Assembly: GCA_964016885.1 (NCBI GenBank)
Contig: OZ024742.1
Location: forward strand, 14,505,622-14,569,621
Reading direction: 5' to 3'
DNA from: Eledone cirrhosa
Lineage: Eukaryota; Mollusca; Cephalopoda; Octopoda; Eledonidae
DNA: 64,000 nt
The notes beneath the pieces were generated by a model. That model was not told where the DNA came from. It ran no database searches and was given only the letters and a program-made list of their open reading frames with translations. The translations under genes were made by a program, and so were the position numbers. This document shows positions 26,928-37,390 of the stretch, one piece after another (position 1 is the first letter of the stretch; each line of letters starts with the position of its first letter).

Positions 26928-27124
26928 ATGGTGGTGGATTGGCAGTATCGGTAGAGGGTCGGACGCCATGCTTTCCAGCATAGTTACGTCCCTTTACGAT
27001 CTGTGTTCAAATCCCGCCGAGGTTGACTTTGCCTTTCATCCTTACGGGGTCGATAAAATAAAGTACCAGTAATGCACTGGGTAATTGCTGGCCTTGTGCC
27101 TAAAGTAGAAACAATTATTACTAT
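26928..27124 (+). mobile_element. octopus-type tRNA-derived SINE, near full length
   Basis: The 5' end has a tRNA-like head with an A-box-like 'tggcagtatcggtagag' and a B-box-like 'gttcaaatcccgcc', then the conserved body and a 'gtagaaacaattatta' 3' end. This is the reference copy in the window for the others at 27880, 28015, 32250, 37927 and 60018-60372. Confidence 0.9.
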
Positions 27125-27499
27125 ATACTGTCTCTGTGTATATTTTCATTCTGTAAGAATTATAAATTTGTAATGTTATTTATATCAGCTAAATATCTAC
27201 AGGAATCTATGTCAGAGAGAGTTAACCAGTTAAATAAATTAATTTTCACACTGTTACAAAAAAATATAAGATAAACACAACATATACTTTAATCTATTAA
27301 TTAATAATTTCATCAAGGTAAATTACAAAAGAGACACTATATATATATATAATGAGAAGATGGCCAAAATATTTTCATTTTCACCTTTGACTTATCAATA
27401 ACGAAAGAATACCACGTGTTTCTGTATCAATATTTATATTGATAAATTAACAGATTACCAACATGAAATAATTATTCAATAAAATTAAGGAAAAAAACA
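27125..27499. other. AT-rich DNA, no gene seen
   Basis: Short TA runs and no exon-like frame. Nothing is supported here. Confidence 0.4.
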
Positions 27500-27770
27500 A
27501 ATCGAGGGTCATCTCACTCCGTTGGAGGAACCCCTACCTGGTTGACCTCCACCACTTTCTGTTTGGTTTTAGTCCTGTCTTCAGGAGTGTGGGCCTTACT
27601 TCACACTTCACCGACTGTGGCTTGGTGAGGCTATTTAACCTATAGTTAGGTATATGGCCGTTGACTGTTGTGCTGCTGGGGTTTCACATACCCTCCTCGC
27701 CAGATCATGGTCTGGTGGGGGAGCCGGTTTAGTCGCTGACCACTCAACCATGAAGCCGAATAAGGGTATT
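27500..27770 (+). repeat. dispersed repeat, unclassified
   Basis: It carries the blocks 'ttggaggaacccctacctgg', 'ttgacctccaccactttctg' and 'ggtgaggctatttaacc'. Related sequence occurs at 33936-33990 on the same strand and in reverse orientation at 34855-35050. I do not recognise the family. The open frame 27654..27959 is part of this repeat plus a reversed SINE and is not a gene. Confidence 0.6.
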
Positions 27771-27879
27771 AATATTCATATAATTATTCGAGTGAAACTA
27801 ATGAAAAGGGGAACATTTTATACGCTTGCTGTATCTTTACCATGCTGTATTAACCATGACAACGATATAACCCCTATAA

Positions 27880-28003
27880 TAATAATTGTTTCTACTTTTG
27901 GCACAAGGCCAGCAATTATCCCAGTGTATTACTGGTACTTTATTTTATCGACCCCATAAGGATGAAAGGCAAAGTTAACCTCGGTGGGATTTGTACTCAG
28001 ACC
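27880..28003 (-). mobile_element. octopus-type SINE, reversed, partial
   Basis: This is the reverse complement of the SINE body ('actttattttatcgacccca', then 'taaggatgaaaggcaaag'). The tRNA-like head is cut off near 28003. Confidence 0.85.
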
Positions 28004-28014
28004 ATAATAACCCC

Positions 28015-28128
28015 TATAATAATAATAATTTCTGGTTTAAGCACAAGACCAACCATTTTTGGGGAGGGGAAAGTGAATTAAATCGACCCAGTGCATTACT
28101 GGTACTTTATTTTATCGACCACGTAAAT
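28015..28128 (-). mobile_element. octopus-type SINE, reversed, second partial copy
   Basis: A second reversed, more decayed copy lies 3' of the first ('gcattactggtactttattt'). It ends at 'cgaccacgtaaa'. The two are in direct tandem. Confidence 0.75.
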
Positions 28129-28462
28129 AACATATTTGAGGCCCTTAAAAAAACTCAATAGCGTTGGTTTTATGTAGCAGCGTCTAGGTGGACGATGGAG
28201 CTGCTAGAAATAGAAGCTAAATATCCATTAAATAATACACTCAGTATTACAAATGTGAAAGAGGACAATTTGATATATCATATAAGTCTCAAGATTTACT
28301 ACAAAAAACAGCAGGATATCCATTGTGGTATTGTGTTTGTCCAGCGGAAGGGTCTGTTAGAAGAGAGGGTTGCTTCACCTAGGGCTAAACAGTAACACCA
28401 TGAGAAGGAGATAGGGAAGTGAGAGGGATATGTATGTATATATATATTTATATATATATATG

Positions 28463-28517
28463 CTGTTGAAGTGTGTATACATTTTTTTTTGGGGGGGGGG
28501 GGGCATCCTGTATATAA
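28463..28517. mobile_element. MITE-like terminal fragment with poly-T/poly-G expansion
   Basis: 'gttgaagtgtgtatacattt' followed by a T8-G12 run and 'catcctgtatata' corresponds to the right half of the palindromic element at 28746-28822, with 'ttttttgggacaccctg' changed into a homopolymer expansion. Confidence 0.6.
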
Positions 28518-28745
28518 CTAAATTTGTATGTGGAAAATGATATGATAGTATATAACTGCTGTGTGTTAACATATTAGAAAAACAGACTTAAACAATGACC
28601 ATATATAAGTAAAAATATTTGTGCGGCACTACCATGCTATTAGCTGTCAGAAGTGAAAGTTTCGTCAACCTTCTCAATCGTAAACATCGTTTATTTCCAT
28701 ATTACCACGCGTTATTTTAATAAAGCATATCGATATATATATATA

Positions 28746-28822
28746 TACCGATGTCCCCCAAAAATGTATACACATATCAGAATGTTGTTGAAGTGTGTAT
28801 ACATTTTTTGGGACACCCTGTA
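28746..28822. mobile_element. short palindromic MITE with TA-flanked terminal inverted repeats
   Basis: The left arm reads 'gatgtcccccaaaaatgtat' and the right arm, complemented, 'gggtgtcccaaaaaatgtat'. They meet at a short centre around 'cagaatgttgttg'. The element is flanked by TATA on both sides, consistent with TA target duplication by a Tc1/mariner-type transposase. At about 77 bp it has no coding capacity. It lies in the first intron of the ANKRD10-like gene, 126 bp downstream of the exon in the gene's direction. Confidence 0.7.
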
Positions 28823-28947
28823 TACACACACATATATGTTTATGTATATATATGAGAGAAAGTAGTAATGATGATGATAGTGAAGGGAAAGTAAGACAGA
28901 GAAAGAGGGGGGGGAGGGGTATATAATAATATAATAACCAATAATAC

Positions 28948-29184
28948 CTTGCCAAAATATGCGGCCCAGTGAGCCGGTGTCCATCCATAGAAACAATCCT
29001 CTTTCAACATAATGGAGTTAGAGAGAGCCATGTTTGTATCTGATGTCCTTGTCGCCGAATATTCATCTAAAAGTCGTCTAAGACGATCAACATCACCTTC
29101 TCTACAGGCATAATGTAATGGATAATCGTTCTTTAACTTATCTTCTTTCTCACTAGTCCAATCGTTATTGTTCACATGTTCCAT
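28948..29184 (-). CDS. ANKRD10: ANKRD10-like ankyrin-repeat protein, first coding exon
   Basis: The frame from ATG at 29184 gives 79 codons ending exactly at a GT donor (minus strand 'ggcaag|gtatta', boundary at 28948/28947). Around residues 21-40 it has YPLHYACREGDVDRLRRLL, an ankyrin helix pair, and residues 62-79 read KEDCFYGWTPAHWAAYFGK. The pairing of an N-terminal 'PLH.ACR.GD...L..LL' with 'ED.FYGWTP.HWAA.FGK' is what I know from the start of vertebrate ANKRD10. ANKRD10 is a poorly characterised ankyrin protein; the ankyrin repeats would serve protein binding. The ATG has a G at +4 and sits in a short GC-richer patch. A serine/threonine-rich insert (residues 44-60) is longer than I remember in vertebrates. 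The following ankyrin exons are not found in the 28.9 kb to the left. Confidence 0.8.
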
Positions 29185-30829
29185 CGCCTTCTACCTTTTG
29201 GAGGGCTCTTGTCCTGGTCCTTTTTCTAAAAACAATTCCCTGTTGGTATTTTTTGCTTTTAAGCTTCTTCAACTTCAAAGTAAAATAATCAATTAAATGT
29301 ATTTTGTTGACTTTTAAATAACTTTAACCCGCTTTCAGTCGTAAAACTGAAGACAAAGACCGGCCTAGGGAAACTTGTAAATTTAACCAGCTAAAAAAGG
29401 GGTCTGTTCTTCTGAGCCCCTAATTTTCCTAATTGTTAATCAATAGGTTTTAATACTCCGTTCTGAGAGTTTGTATTTTGTTGGTATATCCTCTGTTGTT
29501 TCTTATAAAACAGACAGATATCAAGCACGTGTCAATGTTATATACATATATTATGGTAGTAAATATAACGTAGGTTGTTTATCAACGAATATTATGATAG
29601 ACTTAATTTAGAAAAAAAAAAAATAGGGAAGGGAAAAACCAGGAAAATGTTGACAAACACTCGAGAGAGATAAAAAAATAGTTTAAGAATGTACTTAAAA
29701 GATAAAGTGAAAGTATCGGCTGACTGAAGAGGAGCGATAAAGACAAACTACTGAAATAGTTGTTCTGGTGTTAATAACGTAATATCGTTTCAAGTCTCAT
29801 CACCTATATCCCGTTATTACGAGAACAACTATTATGTTTCATAATACAATCATTATTATCTTTTTTATTTTTTTTACATTTTTTTTTATTTAATTTAAAT
29901 TCAAATTATTATATTTTACTGTTAATATTAATTTTTTTATTTGATATCTTAGAATTATATTTTATGCTATATATTTTCAAATTTTATATAAATTTCAGTG
30001 CTGTCATTGTATTAAAGGGGAGGGGGGGGGGGACTAAATGAGCAAATGGCTTCTTAAAATTTTCTTTAATACTTTCAGTTTTAGAAAAATAATTTCAATA
30101 ATTATTTTGTGAAATGATGGGTTAATGTTATTTAGCTTCATGTAGTCCCAAACCAATGATTTTTTAAAAGACATTTAACGGAAATTTGGCTGTTATTTCT
30201 AGCAGGTTGATGTGATGTTTAGTCAAAAGGTCAGCTCTGATAGAGATGTAGCCCCGTTCCAAATACCATAATCATCTAATGTGGCCTCTTTTATTTAAAA
30301 CGATACGGTTAAGATGTGATGTGGGAGATATTTGGCTGTTATTTCTAGCAATTTGAGCGATCGCGTTGAAGATCTCCGCCATTTATCTATCCTTGACTGA
30401 AGAGAAATATCTTGTAGAATTTATAGATAAGTATGGAATAACGGCATAGTTATTCCATAGCACCCCCAGCCAAAGTTTCTTATCAATTAAAATTACGTAA
30501 ATGATGAGACAATTATACATAATGATAACTATTATCAATACTGACAAGGGAGATGACTCCGAAATCGGTATTAATTAACCCTTTGATATTAAATCGCTTG
30601 AGATACACCCTGGTTTTATGGTGTAAATCTGTTTATTTTGAAGTGTTTATATTTATGTAAAAACCTTTCATCATAATTTTATGTAAGAACCTTTTTTAAG
30701 TTTTTTCTAAAACACTAACTTGATAACGAAAAAGTTAGAGAAAAGCAATGAAGAATGACATGATGCTGAATGAAAACAAAAGCAATATATACAAACACAC
30801 ACACCGACCACAACTAAATATGTGATACG
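29185..30829. promoter_or_regulatory. region between the two divergent genes, no coding exon seen
   Basis: The sequence upstream of the ANKRD10-like start (minus strand) should hold its 5' UTR and promoter, but I see no definite TATA box or CpG-rich island. A direct repeat 'atttggctgttatttctagc' occurs at 30184 and 30330. The rest is AT-rich with homopolymer runs, including G11 at about 30020. Any noncoding first exon of SNX25 would have to lie between here and 34514; I cannot place it. Confidence 0.35.
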
Positions 30830-32090
30830 CGATGGGGACCCGCCACAGCCCCAGCGGTCAGAAGAGAGAAGGCGTTTCCCCGGAGGACAGCAAGGGAGAT
30901 GCGCTGGAAAAGCCACTCCAACTCGCGGGGCTCACACCTGCGGCTGGCCAGCTCAGCGCCTATGGTGGAGAATAGGGAGGTAGTCCAAGGGCCAAGGACA
31001 CCAGAAGTCTCCACTGCCAGGGGTACAACCGCAAACCTGTCGGACAGCGACCGGTATTTGAGGAGTTTAGCCTCCTCAGCCCGACGTCCAGCAGAACCCG
31101 GGTTAATCGCAGACTGCACCAGGTTGCGGCTGCAGAAAGTGTCGGTGCAAGTGGCATCCCAGACGAGGGGTTTGCCACCGCGGAACGGGAAGATGGTCCA
31201 GCCCCACCGGATCGAGCTGGGAAGGGAAGCCTCCAGCGTCCAAGCCATGCTTTATGACCTTGTTGAGGGCAGCATGGCGTGGAAGGCGGCCGGCACTGTG
31301 GCGACAGGAAAGCGGGTGAAGGCCGAAAGAGTCCACGGTGGATCCGCAGCGACATTGGTGTGGCTCGCAGATCCGGGGGCCAGGCCGCAAAGAAACGCCA
31401 ATGCGCAGGCTATTATTGTCTAGCTGCGTGCCAGTGGAGAAGGTAGGGTTTGGAGGCCGTACGAAAACAGGCAAGGCGGTGCTGGCCAAGCTGACGCGTG
31501 AGCCTGTCTGAGGCCAGGCTGCACTGTATTTTTTTTTGGGGGGGGGGGGCTTGAACAACAGAGGGAGAAGGAGGAGGGACGTCTACTGGTCCCACGTCTC
31601 ACAGGCGACCACACGTTCTCTGAAAACAGGGGGTTCTATTGTGTTTAGAAGAACCCTGCTGACAAGGACGCGGCACGAAGTTACCGACGAAAGATACGCC
31701 GGCAAAGCCAGTGAGATCGGGGACCGGAGGCCAAGGCCACCATACCTGACAGGTAAAGTGGCCTGTTGCCATCCAATGTCATCAAACTTGACGTTGCATA
31801 TCTCCTGGGCTGCTTCTCGGATACAAATATCGAGGTCAGCGAGGAGAGATGTGTGAGTGTAGCATGGAGCGCTGCGAAGGGTATAGAGGAGATTCGGCAT
31901 GGCGAAGCAGTTCCTCAATAGAAAGAGGGCTGGGTGGCCGTCGATCAAGCCCAGTCGGCTCATGAGAGTCTGGAGTTGTTGAAGCCTGGACCTGATGGTG
32001 GAGCGGATGGCCGGCGGGTAGATCGGTGACCCGAGGATGAGGACATCCTCTTTGGGGATCACCTGTACCTGGTGGAGAATGGACTGCATA
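30830..32090 (-). pseudogene. decayed non-LTR retrotransposon of a third type, C-terminal part
   Basis: On the minus strand three successive frames make one broken protein: 32152..31583 (reverse-transcriptase tail with LPVRYGGLGLRSP and LALPAYLSSV), 31558..31103 (ICEPHQCRCGSTVDSFGLH-like Cys/His cluster and SAGRLPRHAALN) and 31248..30814 (WDATCTDTF, PLAVETSGVLGP, WLFQRISLAVLRGN). The motif order is that of the C-terminal region of a widespread invertebrate LINE type whose clade I cannot name safely. It is broken by frameshifts, one at a T9-G11 homopolymer run at 31530-31550. The opposite-strand frames in this GC-rich patch are shadows. GC content is clearly above that of the surroundings, consistent with insertion. 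Confidence 0.75.
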
Positions 32091-32099
32091 TTACTAATC

Positions 32100-32215
32100 C
32101 CATCATCATCATCACCTCTAGTTATCATCGTCATCATCATCATCATCATCATTACCTCTAGAGATCATCGTCAGCTCTAGTCATCATCATCACCACCTCT
32201 AGTTATCATCACCAA
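32100..32215. repeat. (CAT)n-rich simple repeat
   Basis: Interrupted CATCAT runs with 'acctctagttatcatcgtca'-like spacing. It encodes the Met/Asp run at the start of the neighbouring minus-strand frame and is not coding. Confidence 0.8.
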
Positions 32216-32249
32216 GTCGTCTTTAGAGCGTCAGACAATTGCTTGATAG

Positions 32250-32403
32250 GATTCTGGTTCTCTTCGTTCTGAGTTCAACACCTGCCGAGGTGAACTTAGC
32301 TTTTCATCCTTCCGAGGTTGATAAAATAAAGTACCAGTAAAGTACTGGAGTAGATATGATTGACTTTCCCCTCCCATAAAATTGCTTGTGCCTAGATTAG
32401 AAA
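32250..32403 (+). mobile_element. octopus-type SINE, diverged
   Basis: It shows 'ttcgttctgagttcaacacc' (B-box-like) and the body 'cttttcatccttccgaggtt' then 'gataaaataaagtaccagta', ending 'gcctagattagaaatcatta'. It is more diverged than the copy at 26928. Confidence 0.8.
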
Positions 32404-32524
32404 TCATTATTTACAATCTTATTGGATACTTTAGGAGTGTCTTTTGTGAGCGGGTTTTTCGACCTATGGCGTTTGAGACGTTAGGAGAAGCTGGGCCGTT
32501 GACAATGAAGTTCTTGTCATCGTT

Positions 32525-33045
32525 GGCAACTTGCATCACCGAGATATTAGGTGATACCCGTGGGGGTTCTTGGTTGTTCCAGCACCTTAGCCTCGTTATC
32601 ACCTGGCCTTACCGTGATATCAGGGGATACCCGTGGGGGTTCTTGGTTGTTCCAGCACCTTAGGCTCGCTATCACCTGCCCTTACTGTGGTATCAGGGAT
32701 ACCCGTGAGGGTGCTTGGTTGTTCCAGCACCTTAGCCTTGCTATCACTCAGCCTTACCGTGGTATCAGGGGATGCCCGTGTGGGTGCTTGGTTGTTCAAG
32801 CACTTTAGTCTCACTATCACACAGCCTTACCAAGGTAACCAGTGACGCTAATGGTGAGAGTGCTTGGTTGTTCCAGCACCTTAGCCTTGCTATCACCCAG
32901 CCTTAAGGAGGTGTCAGGTGATGCCCTTGAGGGTGCTTAGTTGTTCTAGTGACTTAGCTTCTCTATCATCCGGCCTTACTGAGGTATCAGTTGATGCTCC
33001 AGGTGAGGGTACTTAGCCTCGCTATCACCCGCAGTGACGCTGCCA
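32525..33045. repeat. 73-bp minisatellite, about 7 copies
   Basis: 'tggttgttccagcaccttag' recurs at 32571, 32644, 32716, 32789 (variant), 32865 and about 32939 (variant), a spacing of 72-76 bp. Between these lies 'tatcacc.ggccttaccg.gg' and 'atcaggggatacccgtg'. Copies become more diverged toward 33045. The open frames across it are period-driven and not genes. Confidence 0.9.
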
Positions 33046-33059
33046 GTGTGTTGGCCTGA

Positions 33060-34514
33060 CTCAAAAAGTATCAGAGAGGAGGCTCTGGTACTGAAGTGGT
33101 GTGTGACAGATTGACACACTTATGAATAAATATTTTCTCCACGTAACTATTTTTTAAAAGAATTACAGTGTATTCATATTTTGACCAAAATATTTTCGCT
33201 CCACGAATTTTCCCACACTCGATTGTAATTATTGACAAGTACAATAAATTAATGGAATTGTGACATAAACAAATCTAGAAAACTCATTGTCAATAACATA
33301 GCAATGAAACGAATCATGTCAGTTTAAGAAAACAATTCCTATCCTGCATTGTTAAAATATATACTATTTTCCGCATCAGTAATGAAGAGCAACACAGGGA
33401 CATCTTGTAAATAGAGAGAAAAAATAAAGAAAATTGTTATAACATCCATGACAAGTTGTATTGACACCGGTTATTTGTGAAAACAAAACAGGGACATGAT
33501 AATCATTTACACCGGTTTTTCATTACTTCGTACGTAAGAGGAGATTTTCTAAAGCAAAGGAAGCCCATACGTAGGTTGATGCATATTTCCATTAAATTTC
33601 TTCAATGTATATGTTTCGTTTGTTACTTTTCTGTGTTTGAGAAAAATATTAAAAATATTAACAGTTTCTTTAATTCCAATCTAGTAGTTTAGTGTCTATG
33701 TAAAAAACAACAACAAAAAAACCCAGTAGTGTTTACTATTTCTATCTTTCTACATACATAACTAAATACTCGCACACATCTTCGGGAAGGGTGAATTAGT
33801 AAAGTGTGTGATAGCCAAGTGGATGTAAGGAATTTAATGTGATGGTGGGGGGAAACAGAGAACACGTTAGAGGTATGAGTAATGGAAGAGAAATAGTGAT
33901 ATGTTGACACACCCAACACAAAATCCAGATCCTTCTCACTCTTGTTGGGTTGACCTCCACCGCTTCCTATCTCTGGCTATGTGGGGCTGAGATATCAGGT
34001 CAGATCATTGTACTACCTGACCTTTGGCCACCCCCTGGTTCTTCTCCACTACCTTGTTATTCACTCTGTCACTTTAATAGTCCACCTATTGTCTCTGTGA
34101 CGAGAGATGTCCCCAGCCCATCTATGTTTTCCCTTTTTGATGATCTCCATTATATCCTCGCTAGTCTGCTGTCGAATCCATGGACCTATTTAGCAGATGT
34201 ATGTATACATACATCTGCTAAATAGCTCCATGTGTATATATATATACACACACACATGTTAAACGGGTCTATGTATACATACATCTGCTAAACTGGTCCA
34301 TGTAAATATACATCTAAACGAGTCCATGCGTACATACATCTGTTAAACAGGTCCATATATGCATCTGCTAAATAGGTCTATGTATATATATGCTAAGTTA
34401 TTACAATTGTTAAAGGTTGAACATATATTTTTTAAATGAACTAAAAGAAAACAAAAAAAAACTAAACGTTCTTAAATTTATTTCTAAAATGTAATTTCTC
34501 AATTTCTTTTTAAG
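33060..34514. other. upstream region of SNX25, no coding exon seen
   Basis: It is AT-rich. A copy of the dispersed repeat of 27500 is at 33936-33990. A perfect 40-bp palindrome is at 34186-34225, followed by imperfect repeats of 'acatacatctgctaaa' and 'ggtccatg' to about 34390. The last 14 bp ('tctcaatttctttttaag') are a polypyrimidine tract and AG directly before the first SNX25 exon seen. Confidence 0.5.
34186..34225. repeat. perfect 40-bp palindrome
   Basis: The left half 'ctatttagcagatgtatgta' is exactly the reverse complement of the right half, with no loop. The symmetry continues outward with one mismatch ('catggacc' against 'gctccatg'). Following copies of 'acatacatctgctaaa' suggest the palindrome arose inside a short tandem repeat or is the centre of a small MITE. 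Confidence 0.9.
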
Positions 34515-34522
34515 GATTATGA

Positions 34523-34762
34523 ATGGCTGAGATAATGAAAAGACAGCCGATGGTTTTCGGTCTTGGAGGTGTGGCATTGGCAATACTTTGGCAGTACCAT
34601 GGCTTGTTTAGCTATATCTCCTTTATATTGCTCTACGCAGCAGTCTGTCTTCTTGGTGTGTTAGTTGGAGTACGGTGGTTCATTGACAGAAGCCCGTTTT
34701 ACCGCACGGCATTACCTCCTCAGACCTCAAGTTTATTAGGTCTACTAGTGCAGAAAGTTAAG
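34523..34762 (+). CDS. SNX25: SNX25-like, exon 1 of those seen (N-terminal membrane segment)
   Basis: The exon runs 34515-34762: acceptor 'tttctttttaag' before 34515 and donor AG|GTAACA at 34763. Translation starts at ATG 34523 and gives 80 codons, ending in phase 0. Residues 11-53 form a hydrophobic stretch of one or two membrane passes (GLGGVALAIL, then YISFILLYAAVCLLGVLVG), followed by basic residues and LLVQKVK. An N-terminal hydrophobic anchor is usual for SNX-RGS proteins. An out-of-frame ATG at 34519 opens a three-codon frame overlapping the start. Since an acceptor precedes it, there should be an upstream noncoding exon, unless the true start is further upstream and this is an internal exon. 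Confidence 0.8.
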
Positions 34763-35250
34763 GTAACAATGATTTTCTTTTAACCTTTTCATTATCAAAT
34801 TTTTAATGCCAAAAAAAAATAAATCTAAAGCCAGTCTCAGGCTGGTGTTTATCACAACTTCCTTGATGTTAAATAGCCTCACCAACCAACAGTTGGCCAA
34901 GTATGGTGAGTATGGCCATCCGCCCCAAATATGGGTTAAATAGCCTCACCAACCCACAATTGACCCAAGCATGACCCAAACCAAATAGAAAGCGGTGGAG
35001 TTCAATCAGGGAGGGGTTCCTCCAACAGGAGTGAGAAGTCCTTAGGTTGGATTGGAAGTGACTGAGAGTACAGGGCTTACCCTGTATTCCTCAGTCATGT
35101 GTCCTTTTAACAAAATCCCCAGGTAAAATCAACATGACACTATGTGACAAGGTTAAACCTTTCAATTACAGGTAAATTCCATTCATCGATCCCCTAGTTT
35201 TTCTCTACTGAATTTCACCCACAAATCTTCAGTCAACAATTGCCTGTGAC
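34763..35250. repeat. dispersed repeat, reversed copy, in SNX25 intron 1
   Basis: At 34855-35050 are two copies of 'aatagcctcaccaac' and 'gcggtggagttcaatcaggg', then 'aggggttcctccaaca', the reverse complement of the unclassified repeat at 27500-27770. It is not coding. Confidence 0.6.
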
Positions 35251-35298
35251 ATTATTATATGATATTATACTATATTATGATATTATATTATATGATAC

Positions 35299-35577
35299 TA
35301 TGTAAAGTTATGTTGGTACCACAACATCCAGTCCGAAACAAATGAGGTCGTGTAGGTATCACGACAAAAAAAACACACAGTCCACGTTGTAATGTGGCCG
35401 TGTAGGTAAGACGGTAAAAACCTCCCAGTCCACACTGTAAACGTTGTTGGTGTTAGGAAGGGCATCCAGCCGTAGACAACCTGCAAGACAACCACTCTTG
35501 CCTCAAGTGGGAAAACTCCCGTCCAAACCCATGCAAGCGTGGAAGATGGACGTTAAACGATGATGATGATGATGATA
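35299..35577 (+). mobile_element. LINE family 1, 3' UTR-only copy
   Basis: It begins 'taaagttatgttggtaccac', carries the conserved 3' UTR blocks ('gtgttaggaagggcatccag') and ends in a (GAT)n tail. No coding part remains: extreme 5' truncation inside an AT microsatellite. Confidence 0.85.
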
Positions 35578-35660
35578 TGATATTATACTATATTATGATA
35601 TTATATTATACTATATTATGTTATGATATTATATGATACTATGATATGATATTATACTAT

Positions 35661-36832
35661 ACTAGCAGCAGTACCCAGCGTTGCCTGGGTAGGTAAAATA
35701 ATATCTGCTTTGATGAAAAGGTGTTGATCTTAGCGACTGTTTCTCGATGACTCATCTATGGCCACACACAGGCCATGCGGAGGAGGGTGATGATGACCTC
35801 TATCACTGAGAAACGTGGGTGACTGACGAAGGGGCATGCTGGGGGAGGGAGGTAATGACCTCTAACACTAAGCCAAATTTCCTCACACTACTTGATTGGA
35901 AACCGATGAATTCTCAAATACACAACTAAAAGCTCAGATGATGTCAGTGGCCATCGTTTTGCCTTTGACCAGCTATAAGATGTGCAATGATAGGTTCTAT
36001 TGTAGTATAAAAGTTGAACCAAATAAATTGATTTATGTGTGAGGTGGAGCTGAAGTTTCGAATTTGAACGAAATCGGTTGAAAAATGTGGGAGCTAATGA
36101 TAGGTCCCCGTTCCTGAACAAAAAATGCAAAGTGTAAAGCTACTATAAGATGTGCAATGATAGGTTCTACCGTAGTATAAAAGTTGAACCAAATAAATTG
36201 ATTTATGCGTGAGGTGGAGCTGAAGTTTCGAATTTGAACAAAATTGGTTGAAAAATGTGGGAGCTAGAGCCAAAAAGCGGAAATTTGAGCGAAAAGGTGG
36301 TATTTTTGAATATTTAAGCGGCTGCCATGCTGTTCCTGAACAAAAAATCCAAAATGTAAAGCTACTTTAAGACGTGAAATAATCAGATCTAGCGTAGTGT
36401 AAAATTTGAACAACATAGGTTGATTAATGTGGGAGCAAGAGCCGAAAAAGTGGTATTTTGGAATATTTAAGCGGCTGCCACGCCGTCCCTGAACAACAAA
36501 TGCAAAATATAAAGCCATTACAGGATGTGCAATGATAAATTCTATTTTACTTTAAAATTTTAACAAAATCGGTGCAAAATGTGGGAGCTAGAGCTAAAAA
36601 TCATATTTTTTGATACCTAAAAAAAGGTGACCCCCCCCCCCCCCCCCTATCGATTTTTATCTGCAGAATGAGCCCGGAATAAAAAAACGATACGCTGATA
36701 TATATATAAAACACTCCCCGATGACTAATCTATGAGCCTGTAAAGTTTCATGAAAATCGGTCGTAAGATGTAAGCCCCTATAGGTAATACACAGACACAC
36801 ACACACACACTTAATTTTATATATATACAGAT
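35661..36832 (+). mobile_element. unclassified dispersed element with internal ~170-bp repeats
   Basis: It starts 'actagcagcagtacccagcg', then 'ttgcctgggtaggtaaaata', and ends in 'cacttaattttatatatata'. Inside, a block of about 170 bp is present in diverging copies starting near 35968, 36139, 36358 and 36511 (key phrase 'aagatgtgcaatgataggtt'). A C18 homopolymer run is at about 36630. A beginning of the 'acccagcgttgcctgggta' type and an end of the 'gtttcatgaaaatcggtcg' type are common on interspersed repeats of many invertebrates, but I cannot name the class. No intact protein frame is present. Confidence 0.6.
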
Positions 36833-37045
36833 TATGTTATGATATTATGATATTATATTATGATACTATGATATGATATTATGATATGGTGATATGATAC
36901 TATGATATTATGATACTATGATATTATGATACTATGATATTATATGATATTATGATACTATGATATTATGATATGATATATTATGATATTATGATATTGT
37001 GATACTATGATACTATATTATGATATTATGATACTATGATGATGA

Positions 37046-37344
37046 TTATCATCATTTTACGTCCGCTTTTCCCTGCTTGCAAGGGTTGGGCGGGTCCTAT
37101 TCAGCACAGCATCTCTCCACCCGTCACGGTCCTTCGTCATCTCCTCCGTGAGTTTCAGCGATCTGAGGTCTGCTCTCACCACCTCCGCCCATGTTTGTCG
37201 TGGTCTACCTCTACTGCGTCTTCCCTCCACTGGGACTTTCTGGCACTTCTTCACCCATCGGTCATCCTCCATGCACATCACATGTCCATACCATCTCAGC
37301 CTTCTCTCCTGCACACCACAACTTATCCCTCTTATACCCAGTTA
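37046..37344 (-). mobile_element. LINE family 2, 3' end, well preserved
   Basis: The minus frame 37314..37057 encodes the C-terminal end (RRLRWYGHVMCMEDDRW, GRPRQTWAEVVRADLRSLKL, ending LASREKRT and a stop), followed by a very short 3' UTR with 'acgtaaaatgatgataatc'. It matches 50900-51213 on the plus strand. Truncation is right at the RLRWYGH region. Confidence 0.85.
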
Positions 37345-37390
37345 TGATACTATGATATGATATTATGATACTATGATATTATGATATTAT

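Larger units (their letters stand above)
35250..37390. repeat. (GATATTATACTAT)-type AT microsatellite, split by insertions
   Basis: The same simple pattern of 'gatattat', 'gatactat' and 'atattat' occurs at about 35253-35298, 35573-35660, 36833-37045 and 37345-37390. The interruptions are a LINE 3' tail (35299-35577), an unclassified element (35661-36832) and a LINE family 2 end (37046-37344). This looks like one original AT microsatellite used three times as an insertion target. Confidence 0.8.

Noticed and set aside
28195..28395. Plus-strand frame of 66 codons (MELLEIEAKYPLNN...)
   Set aside because: No recognisable domain, no clear splice sites, and it lies between SINEs and a MITE fragment. 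It resembles the start of a transposon-derived frame but cannot be supported.
30899..31856. Plus-strand frames of 174 and 106 codons in a GC-rich patch
   Set aside because: They are antisense shadows of the decayed LINE on the minus strand, which has recognisable motifs.
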